DNA of 64,000 bases from Sporosarcina sp. Marseille-Q4063 (lineage in GTDB: Bacteria > Bacillota > Bacilli > Bacillales_A > Planococcaceae): the NCBI RefSeq assembly GCF_018309085.1, contig NZ_CP070502.1, forward strand, positions 3,839,001-3,903,000, read 5' to 3'. Shown piece after piece: positions 36,444 to 47,277 of the stretch. A program made the translations under genes and the position numbers. The number at the start of each line of letters is the position of its first letter. The first letter of the stretch is position 1. Below the pieces are notes generated by a model. That model did no database searches. It had not been told where the DNA came from and saw nothing but the letters and a program-made list of their open reading frames with translations.

Positions 36444-38255
36444 GTGAATATAATCAAAGTAATGGACGATACACTGTCGAATAAAATTGCCGCAGGGGAA
36501 GTCGTTGAACGGCCTGCGTCAATCGTAAAAGAACTCGTCGAAAATTCGATAGACGCGGAGAGTACGGTCATAGAAGTTGCGTTAGAGGAAGCAGGCCTAA
36601 CAAAAATTAGAGTAACCGATAACGGAAAAGGCATGTCAAAACAAGATGCAATCCGAGCTTTTGAACGTCACGCAACAAGCAAGATAGATAATGAACATGA
36701 CTTATTTCGCATTCGAACACTTGGGTTTCGCGGGGAAGCACTTGCTAGTATCGCTTCTGTATCCAAAATTGAATTATGGACATCAGACGGGGAAAGCACT
36801 GGAACTGAGGTCTTTATTGACGGCGGGAAATTGGTGAAACACGACAATGCCGCTTACCGAAAAGGAACGGACATTACCGTTTCGCAACTATTTTTCAATA
36901 CACCTGCCCGTCTTAAATATATGAAAACGATACAAACGGAACTCGGCCATACAATTGGATTGGTGAATCGGTTGGCGCTGAGTCACCCGCATATTGCTTT
37001 CAAATTAACGCATTCCAGTCAATCGCTGTTGCAAACCTCAGGAAGCGGGGACCAACTGCGTGTGCTGGCAGATATCTACGGAATCTCGGCCGCGCGAAAA
37101 ATGGTTCAATTCAAAGGAGAAAACGCGGATTATTCAACGTATGGTTATGTTTCCTTGCCGGAAATGACGCGCGCATCAAGAAATTATATGACGACCATTG
37201 TAAACGGGCGTTGGATTCAAAGCTATGCCATTAACCGGGCTGTCCTTGAAGCTTTTCATACGTTTTTGCCTATTGGCAGATATCCAATTGCGGTTATCAA
37301 TGTCGAAGGTGATCCATTCCTAACAGATGTTAACGTCCATCCATCAAAACAACAAATTCGTATGAGTAAAGAAGGCGAGCTGCTGACGCTTATTAAAGAA
37401 TCCATACAAAAAGCAATTCAGAAAAACGTAGTTGTGCCTGGAGTGACGAAAAAAGAATCAGCACCCCAAAAACCTTCTGAACAAGTCAGGTTTTGGGCAA
37501 CTCCTCCGCGTCAAGAACCACCTGCTGAAATATCCAGTACGCCCGTACAACAGCCGGATAACGAGCCGTCCCCTGTATATGAAAAAGCCGAACAAAGCGT
37601 TCAGCAATCCGACTGGGCGGTTAACGAGCCGTCTCCTACGGCTGAGGTAACCGAAATAGACGACGGACCAACATTTCCGACATTATTTCCTGTCGGACAA
37701 GTACACGGGACGTATATTATCGCGCAAAATGAAGACGGATTTTTTATGATTGATCAGCATGCAGCGCAAGAACGTATTAAATATGAGTACTTTAGAGATA
37801 AATTAAAAGAAACAGAAATAAATGAACGACAGCTTCTATTAGTACCACTCACTTTTCATTACTCCGTGGACGAAAAAACAAGAATTGAAGAAGGCAGAAA
37901 GCTTCTTGAAGATGTGGGAATATACTTGGAAGAATTTGGGCAAACTTCATACATTGTTCGCGAATTTCCTACTTGGTTTCCAGCTGGTGAAGAAACAGAA
38001 ATTATCGAAGAAATTATCGAGCAAGTATTGAATTCAAGAAGGATTGATATCGGAAAGTTGCGCGAGGAAGCAGCAATTATGATGAGTTGCAAACGCTCGA
38101 TCAAAGCAAATCACCATTTAACTATGGCAGATATGGGAAAACTATTGAATGATTTGTCCGAAGCTGGAAACCCATTTACTTGTCCGCACGGAAGGCCGGT
38201 ACTCATTCATTTTACGACGTATGAAATCGAAAAAATGTTTAAACGAGTTATGTAA
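36444..38255 (+). CDS. mutL: DNA mismatch repair protein MutL
   Basis: GHKL ATPase and nicking endonuclease that acts after MutS. 603 aa from GTG 36444, which is 9 nt from AAAGGA and gives an N-terminus equal in length to B. subtilis MutL; an ATG at 36435 touches that site and is less likely. ATPase motifs ENSIDAEST, DNGKGM and TLGFRGEAL are present. The linker (about residues 330-410) is Pro/Gln-rich. The C-terminus has the endonuclease motif DQHAAQERIKYE (from about residue 437) and the zinc-site CPHGRP, so it should be a nicking-type MutL. Confidence 0.96.
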   Translation: MNIIKVMDDTLSNKIAAGEVVERPASIVKELVENSIDAESTVIEVALEEAGLTKIRVTDNGKGMSKQDAIRAFERHATSKIDNEHDLFRIRTLGFRGEALASIASVSKIELWTSDGESTGTEVFIDGGKLVKHDNAAYRKGTDITVSQLFFNTPARLKYMKTIQTELGHTIGLVNRLALSHPHIAFKLTHSSQSLLQTSGSGDQLRVLADIYGISAARKMVQFKGENADYSTYGYVSLPEMTRASRNYMTTIVNGRWIQSYAINRAVLEAFHTFLPIGRYPIAVINVEGDPFLTDVNVHPSKQQIRMSKEGELLTLIKESIQKAIQKNVVVPGVTKKESAPQKPSEQVRFWATPPRQEPPAEISSTPVQQPDNEPSPVYEKAEQSVQQSDWAVNEPSPTAEVTEIDDGPTFPTLFPVGQVHGTYIIAQNEDGFFMIDQHAAQERIKYEYFRDKLKETEINERQLLLVPLTFHYSVDEKTRIEEGRKLLEDVGIYLEEFGQTSYIVREFPTWFPAGEETEIIEEIIEQVLNSRRIDIGKLREEAAIMMSCKRSIKANHHLTMADMGKLLNDLSEAGNPFTCPHGRPVLIHFTTYEIEKMFKRVM

Positions 38256-38297
38256 AAGATATATAATTACAGCAAGACAAAGGGGTGGTGTTGAAAA

Positions 38298-39212
38298 TTG
38301 AAAGAGCTAACATTGGAAATGTCGGATGGCTTCAAACTTTATGCCTTTATTAAAGAGCCAACTTCCAAGCCAATTGGGCATATTCATCTCCTTCACGGAA
38401 TGGCGGAACATATCGGGCGCTATGAATTTGCGATTAACTTTTTCTGTGAACAAGGTTTCGTCGTTTCAGGGCATGATCACCGTGGACATGGCCAAACCGC
38501 TTTATTAAATGGCATGAAAGGGTATTTCGCAGAAAATGATGGTTTCAATCGTGTCGTCCAAGATGCGCATGAAGTTATATCAGAAGTTAAAACCGTTCAT
38601 CCAGCTTTAAAATTCACCCTATTAGGACATAGTATGGGTTCGTTTATCGCCCGCCGCTATATTCAGTTGCACGGGGATGACGTTGACCTTGCAATCTTGT
38701 CGGGAACAGGCGATGATTCGGGCGTTGCCAGATATGGGGGACTAGCATTTGCTCATCTTGCAGGCAGAAGAAAAGGGTTCACTGAACGCAACCACCAGCT
38801 GGATTCACTTGTTTTTGGTGCGTTCAATAAAAAAATTGAAAAACCGCAAACAAAATTCGACTGGCTATCAAAAAATGAACAACATGTATCGGAATACATG
38901 CTTGATGAAAAATGCGGCTTCATCCCAACTACCCAATTTTTTATCGATTTATTTAACGGGCTAGGGTTAATTCATAAGAAGCGTGAAATCGCTAAAATAC
39001 CGAAGAATTTACCGATCTTGCTTTTTTCTGGAGTTGACGATCCAGTAGGCAATTACGGGAAAGCGGTGTGGAAAGTAGCGCGGCAATATAATTATGCCAA
39101 GATTGATGAGGTTACTGTATTAATATTTGAAGAAGGGCGGCACGAGTTGTTGAATGATCCAGCTCAAGTTCATGTTCTAGAGGCGGTGCTGGAATGGATG
39201 CAAAAACGATGA
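38298..39212 (+). CDS. Alpha/beta hydrolase, lysophospholipase-like
   Basis: 304 aa serine hydrolase of the monoacylglycerol lipase/lysophospholipase type (Hydrolase_4). Oxyanion region [21 protein letters not shown], nucleophile elbow GHSMGS at about residues 112-117, an acid in FSGVDDPVG and the catalytic histidine in [10 protein letters not shown]. No signal peptide, so cytosolic or membrane-associated. TTG 38298 lies 7 nt after GGGGTGGTG. It overlaps miaA by 19 nt, so it is part of the mutSL-miaA-hfq transcription unit. Confidence 0.85.
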   Translation: MKELTLEMSDGFKLYAFIKEPTSKPIGHIHLLHGMAEHIGRYEFAINFFCEQGFVVSGHDHRGHGQTALLNGMKGYFAENDGFNRVVQDAHEVISEVKTVHPALKFTLLGHSMGSFIARRYIQLHGDDVDLAILSGTGDDSGVARYGGLAFAHLAGRRKGFTERNHQLDSLVFGAFNKKIEKPQTKFDWLSKNEQHVSEYMLDEKCGFIPTTQFFIDLFNGLGLIHKKREIAKIPKNLPILLFSGVDDPVGNYGKAVWKVARQYNYAKIDEVTVLIFEEGRHELLNDPAQVHVLEAVLEWMQKR

Positions 39213-40198
39213 CGGAAAATCTTGACGTACTTGCGATTGTCGGTCCGACAGCATCAGGGAAAACTGCGCTCAGTGTCACATTGGCCAAGTTATTAGGCGC
39301 TGAAATTATTAACGGCGATTCAATGCAGGTGTATAAAGGCCTCGATATTGGAACCGCCAAAATTACGACAGCTGAAATGGACGGCGTTCCACATCATCTG
39401 TTCGATATAATCGATGCGGACGAAACATTTTCTGTTGCACAATACCAAGCTGAAGTTCGAAAAAAGATTGAAGAAATACAAGCCCGTGGAAAATTGCCGA
39501 TAATCGTAGGCGGTACGGGATTATACGTGCAATCTGTTTTATATGATTTTCGTTTTACTGACGAGGCGTCAGATATGGAAGTGCGAAATCGATTGGAAAA
39601 GGAACTCGACGAAATCGGTGCCGAACATCTTTATCAACGTCTTGAACAACTAGATCCAATCGATGCGAAAAAAATCCATCCAAACAATCACCGGCGAATC
39701 ATTCGGGCGCTTGAAATTATTGAGGTGACTGGGAAGACCAAAGGCGAGCATGAACAAAATGCAGGGAAAAATGCACTTTATAACCATTTGTTAATCGGAT
39801 TGGAATTGGAACGCGATTTGCTATATGATCGGATTGACAGACGAGTTGACCTGATGATGGAACAAGGATTTTTGCAAGAAGCAGAAAATTTGTGGAATGC
39901 TGGAATTCGCAATATGCAATCGGTTCAAGCAATCGGCTATAAAGAACTTCATCAGTATATTGAGGGGAAAATACCATTAGATGTCGCGATTCAATTAATC
40001 AAGAAAAATTCTCGAAATTATGCGAAGCGACAGATGACCTATTTTCGTAATAAATTAGCTATCGATTGGGTTGACGCGACAAAGGGAACTGATGAACAAG
40101 TGAAAGAAATTTTTAATGTTTTAAAGGGTTTTAGACTAGGTAAAGAGAATGTAGTAGTAGAGAAAAGTTATGACCACACAGGAGGGGCAATTTTATGA
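39194..40198 (+). CDS. miaA: tRNA dimethylallyltransferase
   Basis: Transfers a dimethylallyl group to A37 of tRNAs reading U-starting codons, providing the substrate of MiaB. 334 aa. P-loop [40 protein letters not shown], and the C-terminal [13 protein letters not shown] and [15 protein letters not shown] are all conserved. Two starts are possible: ATG 39194 (5 nt from AGGCGGTG, chosen) and ATG 39209. The stop overlaps the hfq start (ATGA). Confidence 0.95.
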   Translation: MDAKTMTENLDVLAIVGPTASGKTALSVTLAKLLGAEIINGDSMQVYKGLDIGTAKITTAEMDGVPHHLFDIIDADETFSVAQYQAEVRKKIEEIQARGKLPIIVGGTGLYVQSVLYDFRFTDEASDMEVRNRLEKELDEIGAEHLYQRLEQLDPIDAKKIHPNNHRRIIRALEIIEVTGKTKGEHEQNAGKNALYNHLLIGLELERDLLYDRIDRRVDLMMEQGFLQEAENLWNAGIRNMQSVQAIGYKELHQYIEGKIPLDVAIQLIKKNSRNYAKRQMTYFRNKLAIDWVDATKGTDEQVKEIFNVLKGFRLGKENVVVEKSYDHTGGAIL

Positions 40199-40419
40199 AA
40201 CAAGGAAAAATGCAAGACGTATTTTTGAATTCATTGCGCAAGAACAACATTTCTGTAACAGTTTTTTTAATGAATGGCTTTCAACTGAAAGGACTTATCA
40301 AATCATATGATAATTACACAGTCCTACTTGAAACGGACGGAAAGCAGCAACTTATTTATAAGCATGCAATCTCAACTTATGTACCGGCAAAAATGATTAC
40401 AATGGATCTTGAAGAATAA
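40195..40419 (+). CDS. hfq: RNA chaperone Hfq
   Basis: Sm-like hexameric RNA chaperone, 74 aa. Sm1 is visible in [20 protein letters not shown] and Sm2 in [10 protein letters not shown], the usual proximal-face signature. ATG 40195 lies 8 nt after AGGAGGGG and overlaps the miaA stop by four bases. There is no extended C-terminal tail, as is typical for Firmicutes. Confidence 0.97.
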   Translation: MKQGKMQDVFLNSLRKNNISVTVFLMNGFQLKGLIKSYDNYTVLLETDGKQQLIYKHAISTYVPAKMITMDLEE

Positions 40420-40421
40420 TA

Positions 40422-40460
40422 AAAACGGAACAGGCGATTATAGCCTTGTTCCGTTTTTTT
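40422..40460. terminator. Bidirectional terminator after hfq
   Basis: AAAACGGAACAGGC pairs with GCC[T]TTGTTCCGTTTT (one bulge). T tract on the plus strand, A tract before it for the opposing gene, whose last codons lie inside the stem. Confidence 0.88.
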
Positions 40461-41067
40461 CTTGTACTGTTTTGATTTTGCGAAGTGGGTGCCGCCAGTG
40501 GAAAATCAGTGATAATATTCGAAGGCCGGTAATAATGACTAACAAAAAATAGAGCGCTATGTCGCCTTTAAAAATACCGAGCCCGATTAATAAGCCGCCG
40601 CCTGCTGCCCAAACAGCGTAAATCTCTCGTTTAAAGACAAGCGGCCTTCTGCCTGCAAGTAAATCACGTATAATTCCGCCGCCGGAACCCGTCAGAACGG
40701 CCGCCACAATGACTGCGCTCAGCGGAAGATCCAATGAAACAGCAAACATGGCACCTTGTATCGCAAAAGCCGATAATCCTACCGCATCAAAATAAGTTCC
40801 CCAACGTTCCCAGTGGTTGATTAAATTATTTGGAAACAAAAATATAATTGTAATCGATACAATCGCTACTTGGAATAAAAAACCTTGATCCCATAATGCA
40901 GACGAGGGAAGGCCAATTAACAAGTTCCGGATCGCTCCACCGCCAAAAGCCGTGACAACACCGAGTATATAAACGCCAAATAAATCATATTCTTCCTCCA
41001 TCGCAATAATGGCTCCAGAAATGGCAAAGGCAAATGTGCCGATAAAACTGAATACATCCCACGCCAT
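40438..41067 (-). CDS. TRIC/UPF0126 family membrane protein
   Basis: 209 aa, about seven membrane segments forming two sequence-related halves with GGGAIRNLL in the first and GSGGGIIRDLL in the second, the glycine-rich signature of trimeric intracellular cation channel homologues. In bacteria the family is thought to form K+ channels, though direct evidence for this member is lacking. Transcribed convergently to hfq. Start ATG at 41067. Confidence 0.85.
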   Translation of the reverse strand: MAWDVFSFIGTFAFAISGAIIAMEEEYDLFGVYILGVVTAFGGGAIRNLLIGLPSSALWDQGFLFQVAIVSITIIFLFPNNLINHWERWGTYFDAVGLSAFAIQGAMFAVSLDLPLSAVIVAAVLTGSGGGIIRDLLAGRRPLVFKREIYAVWAAGGGLLIGLGIFKGDIALYFLLVIITGLRILSLIFHWRHPLRKIKTVQEKNGTRL

Positions 41068-41147
41068 CGGTCTTCCCTCATTTCAGGTAGTTTCAAATTA
41101 GACTATCAGATTTCAAACGAATTACAACTTTAGGAAGAATGTGAACA

Positions 41148-41175
41148 TTGACCCCGTGCTGCAAACTGATAAAAT
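41148..41175 (+). promoter_or_regulatory. Sigma-A-like promoter of ynbB
   Basis: TTGACC (41148-41153), 16-nt spacer, TAAAAT (41170-41175). Confidence 0.5.
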
Positions 41176-41212
41176 TAAACTATCAACATACAGAAGGAAG
41201 AGGCAAAAATAA

Positions 41213-42478
41213 ATGTTAGCAAATGAAGAAACAAATTTGGACATTCAAACCGATTTAATTGAACAAAAACTCGAACCCTATTTTAAACAGGTAGAAAAAG
41301 TAGCATTTACCAATCAGAAAAAAGTTCTCGCCGCATTTAAAAATAATCGTGTCAGCGATTTTCATCTGATTGGCTCTACGGGATATGGCTACGACGATGA
41401 AGGTCGAGACGTGTTAGAAAGTGTTTATGCGGATACATTCGGGGCAGAAAGCTGTCTCGTTCGAAATCAAATCATCTCGGGAACACATGCCATCTCGATT
41501 AGTTTGTTTGGCGTACTTCGTCCCGGTGACGAATTATTATACATAACAGGAAAACCGTATGATACGCTCGACTCAATCGTTACTGGAAACGGTAAAGACA
41601 CGGGTTCGCTTCATGACTTTGGCATAACGTATAAACATATCGATTTACTTGAAGATGGTCGTGTGGATTTTGATGAAGTGAGTAAGAGTATTCATGATAA
41701 AACCAAAGTGATTGGGATTCAACGATCTAAAGGATATTCGGATAGACCATCATTTATGATTGATGAAATTGCTGAAATGGTAAAGAAAGTAAAGGCGATT
41801 AATCCGAATCTGATTGTTTTTGTCGATAACTGCTATGGAGAATTTGTTGAAGAAAAGGAACCTACTGAAGTCGGTGTCGATTTAATGGCAGGTTCGCTTA
41901 TCAAAAATCCAGGCGGGGGTCTTGTTAGAACAGGCGGGTATATTGCGGGCGGGAAAGATCTCGTTGAACAATGCGCTTACAGAATGACTTCGCCGGGCTT
42001 GGGAGCTGAAGCCGGTGCGTCGCTTGATACGCTTCGCGAAATGTATCAAGGTTTTTTCCTCGCACCTCATATCGTTAGCCAGGCGGTGAAAGGCGCACTC
42101 TTTACAGCAGCCCTGCTAGACAGTTATGGTCTTGTGACAACACCGCATTACTCGGATAGAAGGACGGACCTCATTCAATCTGTATCATTTCGAAATGCCG
42201 AGCAAATGATTGAATTCTGTCGGACCATACAAGAAAATTCGCCAATCAACGCGCATTATGCACCAGAACCGTCGTATATGCCCGGCTACACGGACGATGT
42301 AATAATGGCGGCCGGCACTTTCATTCAAGGCTCCAGTATTGAATTGACAGCGGATGGTCCTATCAGACCTCCTTACACTGCTTACGTTCAAGGCGGACTT
42401 ACGTATGAACATGTAAAAGCGGCAGTATTGTCTTCGATGGATAAACTGATTGCGAATAAATTAATAGATATAGAGTAA
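41213..42478 (+). CDS. ynbB: PLP-dependent gamma-lyase-like protein YnbB
   Basis: 421 aa member of the methionine gamma-lyase/aluminium-resistance family, a fold-type I PLP enzyme. Motifs: FGAESCLVRNQIISGTHAIS in the cofactor region, FVDNCYGEFVE with the PLP-binding Asp, and the Schiff-base lysine in GSLIKNPGGG. The real substrate is not settled. In B. subtilis ynbB lies between hflX and glnRA; neither neighbour is present here. ATG 41213 follows GGAAGAGG. Confidence 0.88.
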   Translation: MLANEETNLDIQTDLIEQKLEPYFKQVEKVAFTNQKKVLAAFKNNRVSDFHLIGSTGYGYDDEGRDVLESVYADTFGAESCLVRNQIISGTHAISISLFGVLRPGDELLYITGKPYDTLDSIVTGNGKDTGSLHDFGITYKHIDLLEDGRVDFDEVSKSIHDKTKVIGIQRSKGYSDRPSFMIDEIAEMVKKVKAINPNLIVFVDNCYGEFVEEKEPTEVGVDLMAGSLIKNPGGGLVRTGGYIAGGKDLVEQCAYRMTSPGLGAEAGASLDTLREMYQGFFLAPHIVSQAVKGALFTAALLDSYGLVTTPHYSDRRTDLIQSVSFRNAEQMIEFCRTIQENSPINAHYAPEPSYMPGYTDDVIMAAGTFIQGSSIELTADGPIRPPYTAYVQGGLTYEHVKAAVLSSMDKLIANKLIDIE

Positions 42479-42501
42479 AAAACGAAGTCGGCTCGATTCG
42501 A

Positions 42502-42733
42502 GAATAAACGCTGGAGCATCGAGAGCAACCGGACCAGCATCGAGAGCAAACCGTTGCGCATCGAGAATAAAATTAGCGAGCCGTACGTTACGGGAATAAA
42601 CTAGCGCGTTACGGGAGCAATCCCCCGCGTTACGGGAACAAATTTGGCGAGCCAGACGTTACGGGAACAAACCAACGCCATACGGGAATAGATGAGTCCG
42701 TTAAGGGAGCAACCCCCCGCGTTACGGGAACAA
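42502..42733. repeat. Intergenic 21-nt phased repeat array (GGGAAYAA type)
   Basis: Eleven cores of the form GA[A/G][T/C]A[A/G] start at 42502, 42523, 42544, 42565, 42594, 42615, 42636, 42665, 42686, 42707 and 42728: spacings 21, 21, 21, 29, 21, 21, 29, 21, 21, 21. Cores 1-4 are preceded by TCGA (mostly CATCGA), cores 5-11 mostly by GTTACGG. Both 29-nt gaps contain the extra block GCGAGCC[G/A]. The same core words and 21/29 spacing occur in the 92-bp array at 26921-27682. It fills most of the ynbB-lexA gap (42479-42813), which has no gene. Confidence 0.9.
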
Positions 42734-42773
42734 AATAGGCGTCCACGGATCTATACTTTATAGTTTTAAGCAT

Positions 42774-42803
42774 AAAAAAAGGAGCTGTTTATCAGCTCCT
42801 TTT
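42774..42803. terminator. Terminator after lexA (bidirectional)
   Basis: AAAAGGAGCT / AGCTCCTTTT stem with a short loop, T7 on the minus strand and T4 on the plus strand. Confidence 0.9.
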
Positions 42804-42813
42804 GCTTATGCTT

Positions 42814-43434
42814 TTACTGGATATTTCGGTATACGCCGACAACTTTACCAAGTACGGAGACATTGTCCACGATAATTGGATCCATTGAGGAGTTTTCGGG
42901 TTGTAGTCTGAAATAGTTTTTCTCTTTAAAGAAACGCTTAACAGTCGCTTCATCATCTTCGGTCATCGCTACGATTATCTCGCCATTTTGTGCTGTGCTC
43001 GTTTGTTTAACAACAACGTAGTCACCATTTAAGATTCCGGCTTCAATCATACTCTCACCGACAATTTCCAACATGAAAATATTGTCATCTGCCGTTCCAA
43101 ATGTTTCCGGAAGTGGAAAATACTCTTCTATGTTCTCAATTGCTGTAATTGGCAGCCCGGCAGTAACTTTTCCGACGAGAGGGACGTTTAGGACGCCAGG
43201 TTTAATAGCTTCAAGACCCTCGGGATCCAATACTTCTATCGCACGAGGCTTTGTTGGATCTCTTCGAATATACCCTTTACTTTCCAATCGCGCCAAATGT
43301 CCATGAACCGTTGAGCTAGAAGCTAGTCCAACTGCCGTTCCGATTTCACGTACGGATGGTGGATATCCTTTCTGATTCACTTCGGATTTTATAAAATCCA
43401 TAATCGCTTGTTGTCTCTTAGAAATTTTTGTCAT
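42814..43434 (-). CDS. lexA: SOS repressor LexA
   Basis: 206 aa. N-terminal winged helix ([20 protein letters not shown]), Ala92-Gly93 self-cleavage site (VTAGLPI), and the catalytic Ser128 (VGESMIEAG) with Lys166 (EATVKRF). RecA filaments trigger its self-cleavage, opening recA, lexA and yneA. ATG 43434 follows AGGGGTGA and gives the family start MTKISKRQQ; the longer frame to 43539 reads through the promoter and operator. Divergent from yneA. Confidence 0.97.
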   Translation of the reverse strand: MTKISKRQQAIMDFIKSEVNQKGYPPSVREIGTAVGLASSSTVHGHLARLESKGYIRRDPTKPRAIEVLDPEGLEAIKPGVLNVPLVGKVTAGLPITAIENIEEYFPLPETFGTADDNIFMLEIVGESMIEAGILNGDYVVVKQTSTAQNGEIIVAMTEDDEATVKRFFKEKNYFRLQPENSSMDPIIVDNVSVLGKVVGVYRNIQ

Positions 43435-43484
43435 CCCAATCACCCCTATTATAGTAGTTTTCGTATTGAGAAAGAGTAAACACT

Positions 43485-43498
43485 CGAACACGAATTCC
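43485..43498 (-). promoter_or_regulatory. Candidate LexA operator near the lexA start of transcription
   Basis: CGAACACGAATTCC: one perfect CGAAC half-site and a degenerate second half. Located just downstream of the lexA -10. Confidence 0.55.
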
Positions 43499-43510
43499 CT
43501 TATTGAATCT

Positions 43511-43539
43511 AGTATATCAGCCGTTCTTCTAAAAGACAA
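43511..43539 (-). promoter_or_regulatory. Sigma-A promoter of lexA
   Basis: On the minus strand TTGTCT (43539-43534), 17-nt spacer, TATACT (43516-43511). The -35 overlaps a LexA box. Confidence 0.7.
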
Positions 43540-43550
43540 ACGTTAGTTCT
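43537..43550 (-). promoter_or_regulatory. LexA operator at the lexA -35
   Basis: CAAACGTTAGTTCT on the plus strand, AGAAC-N4-GTTTG on the minus, fits CGAAC-N4-GTTCG with one change in each half. Confidence 0.65.
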
Positions 43551-43559
43551 ATAAAATGA

Positions 43560-43588
43560 TTGACAAATGTAAAAATCTATCTTATTAT
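43560..43588 (+). promoter_or_regulatory. Sigma-A promoter of yneA
   Basis: TTGACA (43560-43565), 17-nt spacer, TATTAT (43583-43588). LexA boxes follow immediately. Confidence 0.85.
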
Positions 43589-43589
43589 A

Positions 43590-43616
43590 AGAACATGCAT
43601 TCCGAACAAACATTCG
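43590..43616 (+). promoter_or_regulatory. Tandem LexA operators of yneA
   Basis: AGAACATGCATTCC (43590-43603) and CGAACAAACATTCG (43603-43616) abut directly after the yneA -10. The second is a near-perfect SOS box. Confidence 0.8.
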
Positions 43617-43631
43617 CTAGGAGAGATTAAT

Positions 43632-44629
<998 letters not shown>

Positions 44630-44683
44630 GTATACCTTTTACATAGTGAAAAGATGAAAAGTAAATGATGCGGAGGAATAAAA

Positions 44684-44917
44684 ATGTTATCACAAGAAAA
44701 AATAGATCGAATTAATGAACTCTCAAAAAAATCGAAAACAGCCGGGCTCTCGATTGAAGAGGCAAAAGAGCAAACCAAATTGCGCCAGGAGTATTTAACA
44801 TCGTTTCGTTCTTCAATGAGGGAAACGATTGAAAACGTGCAAGTTATCGATCCAGAAGGGACAGACGTCACACCAGAAAAGGTTAAACAAGCGCGAAATC
44901 GAAATTTGCGCAACTAA
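44684..44917 (+). CDS. ynzC: YnzC, DUF896 protein
   Basis: 77 aa helical-hairpin protein (DUF896/UPF0291) that is the third gene of the B. subtilis yneA SOS operon. It starts MLSQEKIDRINELSKKSK and contains the conserved LRQEYLTSFR; the molecular role is unknown. ATG follows GCGGAGGA. Confidence 0.92.
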   Translation: MLSQEKIDRINELSKKSKTAGLSIEEAKEQTKLRQEYLTSFRSSMRETIENVQVIDPEGTDVTPEKVKQARNRNLRN

Positions 44918-44959
44918 AGAATAAGGCATATCTGTGATAAACCCTCGAAAAAATTGTAA

Positions 44960-44987
44960 TTGTCACTCGGTTTGACTAAACTATAGA
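44960..44987 (+). promoter_or_regulatory. Promoter of tkt
   Basis: TTGTCA (44960-44965), 16-nt spacer, TATAGA (44982-44987), about 50 nt before tkt. Confidence 0.5.
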
Positions 44988-45037
44988 AGGATACATGTAG
45001 AAAACAGATTTGACATAGGAAAGGAAGAACATTACTT

Positions 45038-47041
45038 ATGACTCAAAATATTGATCAATTAGCTATTAATACAATCCGAACATTATCAATTGATGCAATC
45101 GAAAAAGCGAATTCAGGACACCCTGGATTACCGATGGGTGCTGCTCCGATGGCATACACGCTATGGACAAAACATATGCACCATAACCCATCTAACCCGC
45201 AGTGGTTTAACCGCGACCGTTTTGTACTTTCTGCAGGTCATGGCTCAATGCTTCTATATAGCTTATTACACCTTGCAGGTTACGGTCTTCCAATGGAAGA
45301 ACTTAAAAACTTTAGACAATGGGGTTCTTTAACACCGGGTCACCCAGAATATGGGCATACAGTCGGCGTTGAAGCAACAACTGGCCCACTAGGTCAAGGA
45401 ATCGGCATGGCTGTCGGAATGGCAATGGCTGAGAAGCACCTTGCAGCTACGTACAACAGGCCCGGATATGAAGTAGTCGATCATCATACATACGCGCTTT
45501 GTGGTGATGGGGATTTAATGGAAGGTGTTGCGGGAGAAGCAATATCTTTGGCGGGACACTTACAATTAGATAAGTTAATCATTCTTTATGACAGCAATGA
45601 TATTTCACTCGATGGTGAATTAGACATGTCATTTACGGAGAATATCAAAAAGCGTTTTGAATCATACGGTTGGAACTACATCCGTGTTGAAGATGGAAAC
45701 GACGTTGGTCTTTTATCAAAAGCGATTGAACAAGCGAAACAAAATGAAGGCGGACCGACAATGATTGAAATTAAAACAGTCATCGGATATGGTTCACCTA
45801 ATAAGTCTGGTAAGTCTGCAGCACACGGCGCGCCGCTTGGCGAAGATGAAATGAAACTTACTAAAGACTATTACAAATGGACATTTGAAGAAGATTTCTT
45901 TGTTCCTGAAGGTGTCTATGAAGCATTCCAAGAAGGAACAGAAAAACTTGGCGTTCAAAAAGAACAAGAATGGAATGAGCTTTTCGAGAAATATGAAGCT
46001 GAACACGCTGACTTAGCACAACAATTACTAAATGCAATTGATGGAAAATTACCGGAAGGACTTGTAGAATCACTTCCAACATATACAGAAGGTACTTCAT
46101 TAGCAACGCGTGCAGCATCAGGCGACGCAATTAATGCGATTGCACCAATTCTGCCATCACTATTCGGCGGAAGTGCGGACCTTGCAGGTTCAAACAATAC
46201 AACAATTAAAGAATCAGGCGATTTCTTGCCATCTGACTACTCAGGTCGTAATATTTGGTTCGGTGTACGTGAATTTGCAATGGGAACGGCGTTAAACGGA
46301 ATGGCACTACACGGAGGCTTACATGTATTTGGTGGAACGTTCTTCGTATTCAGTGACTACGTTCGTCCGGCTGTTCGCTTATCAGCTTTGATGAATGTTC
46401 CTGTAACTTATGTATTCACACACGACAGTGTGGCAGTAGGCGAGGATGGCTCTACTCATGAGCCGGTTGAACATTTGGCATCACTTCGTGCAATGCCAGG
46501 TTTATCAATCATTCGTCCTGCCGATGCAAACGAGACGGCTGCCGCGTGGAATATGGCTTTATCATCAAGAAAGAATCCAACAGTTCTTGTCTTGTCACGC
46601 CAAAACTTGCCTGTTCTATCTAAGACCGCAGAACTTGCACACGAGGGCGTTTCGAAAGGTGCATACATTGTATCTCCAGCAACGAAAGAAAAAGCAGATG
46701 CTATTCTTTTGGCTTCAGGATCTGAAGTAAGCCTAGCTGTAGCAGCACAGGAAAAATTAAAAGAAGAAAATATCGATGTAAGCGTCGTATCAATGCCTTC
46801 ATGGGACTTGTTTGAAAAACAAAATGATGAATACAAACAAAGCGTACTTCCAAAAGACGTGAAAAAGCGTCTTGGTATCGAGATGGGTTCATCACTCGGA
46901 TGGCATAAATACATCGGCGACGAAGGAGATATTTTGGCAATTGACACATTTGGAGCAAGTGCCCCAGGAAATGTCATTCTAGAAAAATACGGTTTCACTG
47001 AAGATAACGTTGTTTCGAAAGTGAAAAACTTACTAAAATAA
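45038..47041 (+). CDS. tkt: Transketolase
   Basis: Thiamine-diphosphate enzyme of the non-oxidative pentose phosphate pathway, exchanging two-carbon units between sugar phosphates. 667 aa. N-terminal [17 protein letters not shown], the TPP motif GDGDLMEG ending in the DSNDIS block, the central [19 protein letters not shown] and the C-terminal [15 protein letters not shown] are all present. Downstream of the SOS operon as in B. subtilis; a strong terminator follows. Confidence 0.97.
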   Translation: MTQNIDQLAINTIRTLSIDAIEKANSGHPGLPMGAAPMAYTLWTKHMHHNPSNPQWFNRDRFVLSAGHGSMLLYSLLHLAGYGLPMEELKNFRQWGSLTPGHPEYGHTVGVEATTGPLGQGIGMAVGMAMAEKHLAATYNRPGYEVVDHHTYALCGDGDLMEGVAGEAISLAGHLQLDKLIILYDSNDISLDGELDMSFTENIKKRFESYGWNYIRVEDGNDVGLLSKAIEQAKQNEGGPTMIEIKTVIGYGSPNKSGKSAAHGAPLGEDEMKLTKDYYKWTFEEDFFVPEGVYEAFQEGTEKLGVQKEQEWNELFEKYEAEHADLAQQLLNAIDGKLPEGLVESLPTYTEGTSLATRAASGDAINAIAPILPSLFGGSADLAGSNNTTIKESGDFLPSDYSGRNIWFGVREFAMGTALNGMALHGGLHVFGGTFFVFSDYVRPAVRLSALMNVPVTYVFTHDSVAVGEDGSTHEPVEHLASLRAMPGLSIIRPADANETAAAWNMALSSRKNPTVLVLSRQNLPVLSKTAELAHEGVSKGAYIVSPATKEKADAILLASGSEVSLAVAAQEKLKEENIDVSVVSMPSWDLFEKQNDEYKQSVLPKDVKKRLGIEMGSSLGWHKYIGDEGDILAIDTFGASAPGNVILEKYGFTEDNVVSKVKNLLK

Positions 47042-47052
47042 AAAGTAACTTT

Positions 47053-47104
47053 AGCTATTCTGAAAGCCGGTTTCCAAACACGGCTTTTAGAATAGCTTTT
47101 TTTA
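47053..47104 (+). terminator. Intrinsic terminator after tkt
   Basis: 17-bp stem (AGCTATTCTGAAAGCCG with CGGCTTTTAGAATAGCT, one G-T pair), 11-nt loop, T7 tract. Confidence 0.93.
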
Positions 47105-47277
47105 AAATCAATTAAGCAAACTTGTATGTAAGGTGGTTTTCATGGTAAAATAACTGAAAATACAGGAAACCGTATTCTGAATCAAAATTCGACAAAAATA
47201 GTTACTAACTATTTCACAATATGACAGTCTTTTCAGAATTAAACAGATACACTTCTACATATGAGGAGGTGGGAGTC

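Noticed and set aside
42502..42733. CRISPR or minisatellite coding sequence
   Set aside because: Cores are only 6-10 nt and vary, spacing is 21/29 nt, and frames contain stops.
47221..47277. Longer SirA start at ATG 47221
   Set aside because: No ribosome site precedes it, and AGGAGGT lies just before GTG 47278.
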